A stretch of 64,000 nucleotides of DNA, from assembly GCA_014529385.2 (NCBI GenBank), contig CM043964.1:130600920-130664919 (forward strand), written 5' to 3'. This document shows, one piece after another, positions 58,871-64,000 of the stretch. The notes beneath the pieces were generated by a model, which saw nothing but the letters and a program-made list of their open reading frames with translations, did not search any database and had not been told where the DNA came from. Position 1 is the first letter of the stretch; every line of letters starts with the position of its first letter. This DNA is from Adiantum capillus-veneris. Lineage: Eukaryota; Streptophyta; Polypodiopsida; Polypodiales; Pteridaceae. A program made the position numbers and the translations under genes.

Positions 58871-59740
58871 AGCTTGACAATTAATGTCCAACAACCTCAA
58901 ATACTGAACAAAGTAAGTGAAGAAAAACAATAAATCAGAGGAGAAAAAGATGTATTATATCTAGGAGAAAAAGCCAAATTAGGGGTTTTAGAATTGAGTT
59001 TCAAGTAACATGGATGCACCATCATCGCTCTCATCATCATCATATGGCATGCTATTGTATATGTTCTCATATACTTTAGTAGATAACTTGAATTGATTAA
59101 GGACTCCTGCTATAGGCTCCATCAAGAAACATATGGCCCTTACAAGATGTGAGTAGATCATGACTGGAGATGTTTGATCCAATAGGCTATATGTATTATC
59201 TTTTCCTTTGATTTTGCCATAGTAGAAGCCTTCAACAACCTTCGCTCCTCTAACAATCTTGACTGCAAACTTATCGCCAATGGACATTATTCCACATAAC
59301 ATTTCAGGGCATCCTTCATACAGTGGCAGGTTAGAAACTTGGATCATTAGCATACAATTTAAATATCCATCATCCTCCTCATCATCCTCTTCGTCATCCC
59401 TTCCTGTATTATCAGACTCTGCTAGTGGTTTGATGGAAATATATTTTCATTCTTCTATGTGCATTCTATTTTTGTATCTTCTCAATAGTCCACTTATACA
59501 TGGATCACAAAAGCATGAAAGTGTTTAAAAGTGTACGGTGCATGGGTTGTCCTTTGAATACCCCTCAACACAATGAAACAAGTGGGAGCCCATGATGCAC
59601 TCACAGGTCCCACTAGAGATGTGCTCAGAGTCCCACTCGATATTCGGTTGCACATCATCCACACCAATAAGCCAAAAGACTCTCTATGTACTACACTTGT
59701 AAGACTGTTCTCTTGTTAAAAAGTTGCATTTAAAAAGTTG

Positions 59741-60400
59741 ACCACATTGGCCGCACACTTCATAGGCAAGCCATCTGGTTTCAATTCCTCATGCATCAAG
59801 ATCTATTGATGTTTGCCCTTGCCCCATCATGCATCAAGATCTATTGGTGTTTGCCCTTGCCCCATCATGCTCTCCTTTTCCATGGCCGGATGTTTAATAA
59901 GTTATGCATCATTTGCAAGCCTGCCACAACTTGCCACAAAATAGTATGGTCTACGAGCTTTGAATTGTGAAGCAACACCATCGAACCACACCCTGTGGTG
60001 AGTTGCAAACAATGTCCATGCTGTTTCAACCACTTGTCATGAAGCATGAAACAATGTTGTACAAACAATGCATCAGGTGCAAGCAGCACCATCTGACCAC
60101 ATCGACCGCACACTTCATAGGCCAGCCATCTGGTTTCAATTCCTCGTGCATCAAGGTTCTATTGATGACTTCCCTTGCCCCATCATGCTCTCCTTTTCAA
60201 TGGCTGGATGCTAAGAAGTTATGCATCATGTGCAAGCGTGTCAATTGATAGTACCTGGCCACAAAATAGTACGTTCTACGGGCTTTGAATTGTGAATCAG
60301 CACCATCTGACCACACCCAATTGTGGTGCAAACAATGTTCATGTTGTTTCAACCACTTGTCACATGAAGCATGAAACAATGTTGTACAAACAATGTATCA
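59741..60400 (-). repeat. Tandem duplication of the WSDG/HGKG-encoding segment
   Basis: ACCACAT(T/C)G(G/A)CCGCACACTT occurs at 59741 and 60097, and GAAGCATGAAACAATGTTGT at 60041 and 60366. The left copy carries a further ~43 bp internal duplication of GCATCAAGATCTATTG(A/G)TG at about 59792-59875. Both copies encode parts of the same domain but are damaged differently. Confidence 0.92.
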
Positions 60401-61299
60401 TGCTGCCTGTCATCTGATATGTAGAAGTGTAGTGTCTTTTGAGCATCACCTGCTGCATTTCTTACATAAGTGATGAGCACAAGTGTTGACTTGAGTAGAC
60501 CATCAATGCATTGAGTGAATCTCATTCTAATTTTAAAAGAATAATTCTCTGCAATGTCAATAACTGAAATGACAACATTGCTAAGAAACTTGAGCAAACA
60601 ATCCTTGAGTTGTTGGGCTTGCAAGCGAAGACAAAGCTGTGCTTGATGAAGCTTGTGAGGTGGGCTCAAAATAGGCTCTAAAAAAATTACTCTTTTCATT
60701 TGTTGCCAAATCAAGTCCTTTCTCTTCTTCTCACTCCAACCTGCATCAACCTATCCTGTTCCAACATCCATGAAAACCTTCACAGACACCTCCTTGTTAT
60801 CCTCTGCTATCTCATTGGGACAAAATTTCAACTTATGTACACCACATTTGGAGCAATCCCCCATCAAGCATTTCTTGGCAGTGTATTCACTATTTGTAGT
60901 CTTTGGGCACATGATGGATTCCCACATACTTGTGATGTGCTAACATATTGCTTGGTTTGAAAAACACTTTCCTATATCATCACTTCTACAACATATGGAG
61001 CAAGTGCAAAGGTGACCTTTCCCGTGATGCCCAAACTTGTTTTGCCGCATCTAATTAAAATCCTCTTTGAAATAGAGCATCTGCACATGGGATACATAGC
61101 AACAAGTATACCTCTCTTTCAACTTTCAGACAAAGTATGGCTTTAAGGCCTCAAAGCATCTAAGAAACACTCCCATTGTAGGGTGAGCCTTCTTGAATCT
61201 TTGGTATAGCTCAACCTATGGAACCAAAACAAAGAAGGTTAGAAAATTTCAACTTCATGCAAATGGTAAAATTCCACTTATGTAGTAGTGCCAAAAGTG

Positions 61300-61790
61300 G
61301 CTCCAGACAATACCAAATATGGTACTGTAGAACCATCTTTGGTAGTCTACCAAACTTTAAAAATCCAGAGTACCAAAATATCTTGTTGGGTAACCAAAAT
61401 GGTTCATTTCTACCTTTTTTGGTACAATATAGAACACAATACATAGCAATACACAACAAAATGGGTTCTTTCATATTTGGTATTGTCTATAGGCTTTGGT
61501 ACTATGTACAACCATTGGCATGTAGGAGAGTACCGGATTGGGTAGTTCAAAGATGCTTGGGTACTAGTCATGAAACCTTTGGTATATAATAGACTATTTT
61601 AACATTTGGTACTCTCGTTAGGCTTTTGGTACTATGTACAATCATTGGCATACAAGAGAGTACTAAATTGGATTGTTTTTTGTACTATCTTTACACACCC
61701 ACTGTCATATAGCAGACTACCAAATTTGGTATTGTCGTGACAAGATCAGCCTTAAGGATTACCAAACAAGTTACAATTGCTAAGAGTTGT
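61300..61790. repeat. Cluster of TTTGGTACT / AGTACCAAA motifs in the transposase-like gene intron
   Basis: About five exact TTTGGTAC/GTACCAAA copies and many near matches (TTTGGTAGT, TTTGGTATT), with a 14 bp palindrome at 61718-61731. A longer block GGCTTTTGGTACTATGTACA is repeated near 61493 and 61632. It lies between exon 1 and exon 2 of the minus-strand gene. Confidence 0.88.
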
Positions 61791-62478
61791 TGGTACCTGA
61801 AAGTCATCAAGTAGATGCACAAGATGTTTGACGACATTTTTCCTTTCAATTTTCTTTTTTCATATGTCCTTCTTGCTAGGTGAAAATCTGGTCTCTAATG
61901 TCCAAAAGGCATACACCAAATCTCTTGTTTTATTGGTGAGAACGGTTCCTTGAGGCAATTGTCTCTCACATGCACTCAATGGCAACACTCCATCCTCATC
62001 TTTATTCTCCAACCTTGAACTTGCAGTAACTATCATTGTCAAAGAGTTTCTCTTCACAAAAAGCTCAATTGCTAAGTGCGGGACCTTAATTTGAGTCAAA
62101 GTGTTGCGAATACCCGATAGAACGGTCTCTTCAACATTGCTAAAATTTGATTTTTGCAGCTCATTTTTTTTTGGGTGGTCCAAGAGTTGCTGGAATATTT
62201 CCTTCTGTTCATTCCTTGACAATCCTAGTGTTTGCTTGTGCCAACATGCGCTAATATTCTTCCTTGTCCCACCTTTTGATAATCCATCTGCAAAAGAAGG
62301 ATGTCTTTCTTTGCTTCTCTGTTCACGTTTCTTTGTAGCCCAATAGTTACAAAGAAAAGCCTGATTAGTGAGACCTCTGAATGGAAGTGCTAATGGGATG
62401 TCTTGGACCACCTTTTAGATCGTTGAAAGAGAGCAGTTGTGGATCACCCGAGCAATAATCTCCTGTAGTATTGTCCAT

Positions 62479-62479
<1 letters not shown>

Positions 62480-62549
<70 letters not shown>
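62480..62549. repeat. (GA)n microsatellite, ~35 units
   Basis: Uninterrupted GA array directly upstream of the minus-strand transposase-like gene. Confidence 0.95.
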
Positions 62550-62551
<2 letters not shown>

Positions 62552-62602
62552 GACAATGGCTGTGGAGCTTCCTAGCCTTTGCTGCTTGCTCGCAATGGCT
62601 AT

Positions 62603-62604
<2 letters not shown>

Positions 62605-62685
<81 letters not shown>
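62605..62685. repeat. (GA)n microsatellite, ~40 units
   Basis: A second uninterrupted GA array, 55 bp from the first. Together they generate spurious Ser-Leu or Glu-Arg repeat frames. Confidence 0.95.
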
Positions 62686-62687
<2 letters not shown>

Positions 62688-63013
62688 GTTGGAACCATAA
62701 CCCCCTCTGGTCCCGCCATCACCCCCCACCTTTTCTCGAGAGTGGCATGTTTCAAAAGTTAGAAACGTCTTTAAAAATAAAGAAACATGTGGCCCCTCCC
62801 CATTTCCAATTAAAGGGTCCTCTATTTTTACACACATGAACCACCAAGACTATGTTGTGTCAATGATAGTCGTTTTTGTACCACCAAACCATGCTTTTAG
62901 CCCTTTATGGCTACAAGATCATGGTGACTCCATCGCTGCTCTGCTGGGTAGGGTGTTATTCATTCCAAAATTGTAGCATGTAAGGTCTGGCTTGGACATT
63001 CAGGTCTGCAAAT

Positions 63014-63304
63014 ATGAGCAAATATATCCCCAAGTATCTAGATTTGAGCATGGGTAGTATTGACGCATACCTAGAAGAATTAGCATTTGCGTCATTTCCA
63101 AAGTCTTGTTACAAGTGTTGTAGAATTGGGCACTATGCAAGGGATGTGGTGACTCGCCCTTCTCAGAGGATCAAGACAACATGGAGGCGGGTCACTAGAG
63201 AGGTTGAGCCTTTTGCGGATGGCAGAAGGATGGAAGTAAAATTTAAACATGTTCTCCATGATTTTGAGTCTTTTTGCAGGATCATTGACATAGTCTTTTC
63301 TTAG
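63014..63304 (+). pseudogene. CCHC-type knuckle fragment (DUF4283-associated type)
   Basis: AYLEELAFASFPKSCYKCCRIGHYARDVV has the zinc-knuckle spacing CX2CX4H, but the last Cys is replaced by Val. A Pro-Lys-Tyr-Leu-Asp-Leu segment precedes it, as in proteins where DUF4283 is followed by a knuckle. It could be the C-terminal part of the fragment at 51695-51949. No complete gene is present. Confidence 0.4.
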
Positions 63305-63421
63305 AGAAATCCATCAAAATTAGAAAAAATTAAACAAGAGACACTGAAATTGGTAGTTCCTATATCTTGAAACAAGTTAAAGGACTATAATAACTAGAAT
63401 AGGAACTCCTTCTAGGGTCTT

Positions 63422-63638
63422 TGTTATTAGAATAAGGGTTGCAAGGTGCACACACAACTTGGACAAGATGAAGAAGCTCAAGGCACACAACACATAGTGT
63501 ATTTCTTAGTGTGCAAATGATGGACGTATATGCAATGCACGATTGGGATGCGGGGGGGGGGGGGACCTCCTAGTGAGGGAAAAAGTGCCTCGATATCCCT
63601 AAGTGTGTTCACACATCACTACCACATGTATGGTAACA
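63422..63638 (-). repeat. 3' LTR of the third Copia copy (217 bp)
   Basis: Bounded by TGTTATTAG on the plus strand left side and GGTAACA on the right. The adjoining RNase H identifies it as the 3' LTR. Confidence 0.88.
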
Positions 63639-64000
63639 AATCCCCCATGGATTTGATGTGGTGAATGAGAGCTTGCATAAAGTGTATGGGGAAGTGCCAT
63701 GCTTGAAGGACATGATCAATCCACAAAGAGAAGCAAGCTCAAAGTTTTGTGAAAAGCTTTAAATTTCTCACGAGGCAATGCCTTTGGTGAATAGATATGT
63801 AAGATTGTCATGTGTTTGCACATAATCCAAGTTGATCTCTCCTGCTGAGAGTCTCTCCCTGACATAGTGATAATGCACCTCAATGTTCTTTATGCGAGGA
63901 TGAAAAACTAGGTTCCTCACAACTACCAATGTGCTTTGATTCTCAGTGTAGATGATGTTGGCAATGTCCTATCCAACACCCAAATCAGCCATAAGGCGTC
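63422..64000 (-). mobile_element. Third Copia copy, 3' end, diverged, cut by the right window edge
   Basis: The LTR at 63422-63638 (217 bp, minus strand TGTTACCATACATG...TTATTCTAATAACA) is alignable to the 227 bp LTRs but has indels and a G run (63553-63564). The polypurine side (63639-63650) is followed by RNase H sequence, readable as IEVHYHYVRERLSAGEI. The DSQSAL motif is degraded to ENQSTL. The rest lies outside the window. Confidence 0.9.

Larger units (their letters stand above)
58988..62411 (-). pseudogene. Decayed multi-exon transposase-like gene (WSDG...QFK / HGKGxxDG type)
   Basis: Read right to left. Exon 1 (62411-61793) is hydrophilic with YWATKKREQRSKERHPSFA and ends CAG|GTACCA. 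After an acceptor at about 61216, exon 2 holds VELYQRFKKAHPT, CFEALKPYFV, a Cys/His set (HLCTCSICC) and KCLMGDCSKCGVHKLKFCP. Next come DLIWQQMKRV and HFYISDD, WVWSDGADSQFK and SSH-stop-KGEHDGA; the upstream duplicate reads GHGKGEHDGA. The last exon (59410-58988) has acidic DDEEDDEEDD, then IGDKFAVKI and FYYGKIKG. The order resembles an uncharacterised eukaryotic transposon protein family; I cannot name the superfamily. At least six stops make it a pseudogene. Confidence 0.55.

Noticed and set aside
62415-62839. Long Ser-Leu and Glu-Arg repeat reading frames on both strands
   Set aside because: They are translations of the GA microsatellites and carry no protein-like sequence outside the arrays.

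Overview
This window is nuclear DNA from a plant with a large, repeat-rich genome. The evidence is plant-type Ty1/Copia and chromodomain Ty3/Gypsy retrotransposons primed by initiator tRNA-Met, a CACTA transposon, a GT-AG spliced plant-style GH18 chitinase gene, AT-rich spacers and long microsatellites. A fern or other large-genome land plant would fit, but the sequence does not fix the lineage. No prokaryotic features were seen.

Layout. 1-3274: minus-strand Copia element cut by the left window edge. 3275-8064: AT-rich spacer with two diverged ~0.9 kb direct repeats. 8065-25192: plus-strand Ty3/Gypsy chromovirus (TSD GAAGG) with giant LTRs of 3578 and 3227 bp. It is interrupted inside its integrase by a 5180 bp Copia element at 16435-21614 (TSD GAAGT). 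25193-27040: spacer. 27041-37487: a second, minus-strand, decayed chromovirus (TSD AGCCT) whose right-hand LTR is split by a solo LTR of its own family at 34444-36045 (TSD AAGCA). 37572-39980: CACTA element (TSD TGT). 40780-41052 and 41593-41871: two short inverted-repeat elements, each built round a GC-rich palindrome. 42505-44218: the only gene that looks intact, a two-exon secreted GH18 chitinase-like protein on the minus strand. 44926-51690: mostly spacer with a tRNA-derived SINE head and a Copia gag fossil. 51695-63304: a complex block with a DUF4283-like fragment, a duplicated first exon, a K/E-rich exon, an FCP1-like phosphatase sequence on the plus strand and a decayed transposase-like gene on the minus strand. 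63422-64000: the 3' end of a third, diverged Copia copy.

The insertion order can be read from the nesting. The giant-LTR chromovirus came first and a Copia element then landed in its integrase. Separately, the second chromovirus received a solo LTR in its own LTR.

The most unusual signal is at 53.1-61.8 kb. A short motif, TTTGGTACT or its reverse complement AGTACCAAA, recurs about 20 times, is nearly absent elsewhere, and in places forms perfect palindromes. It lies in the presumed introns and flanks of both the FCP1-like gene and the transposase-like gene. That raises the possibility that this ~10 kb block is one uncharacterised mobile element carrying a captured host gene. This is an inference, not a demonstrated fact.
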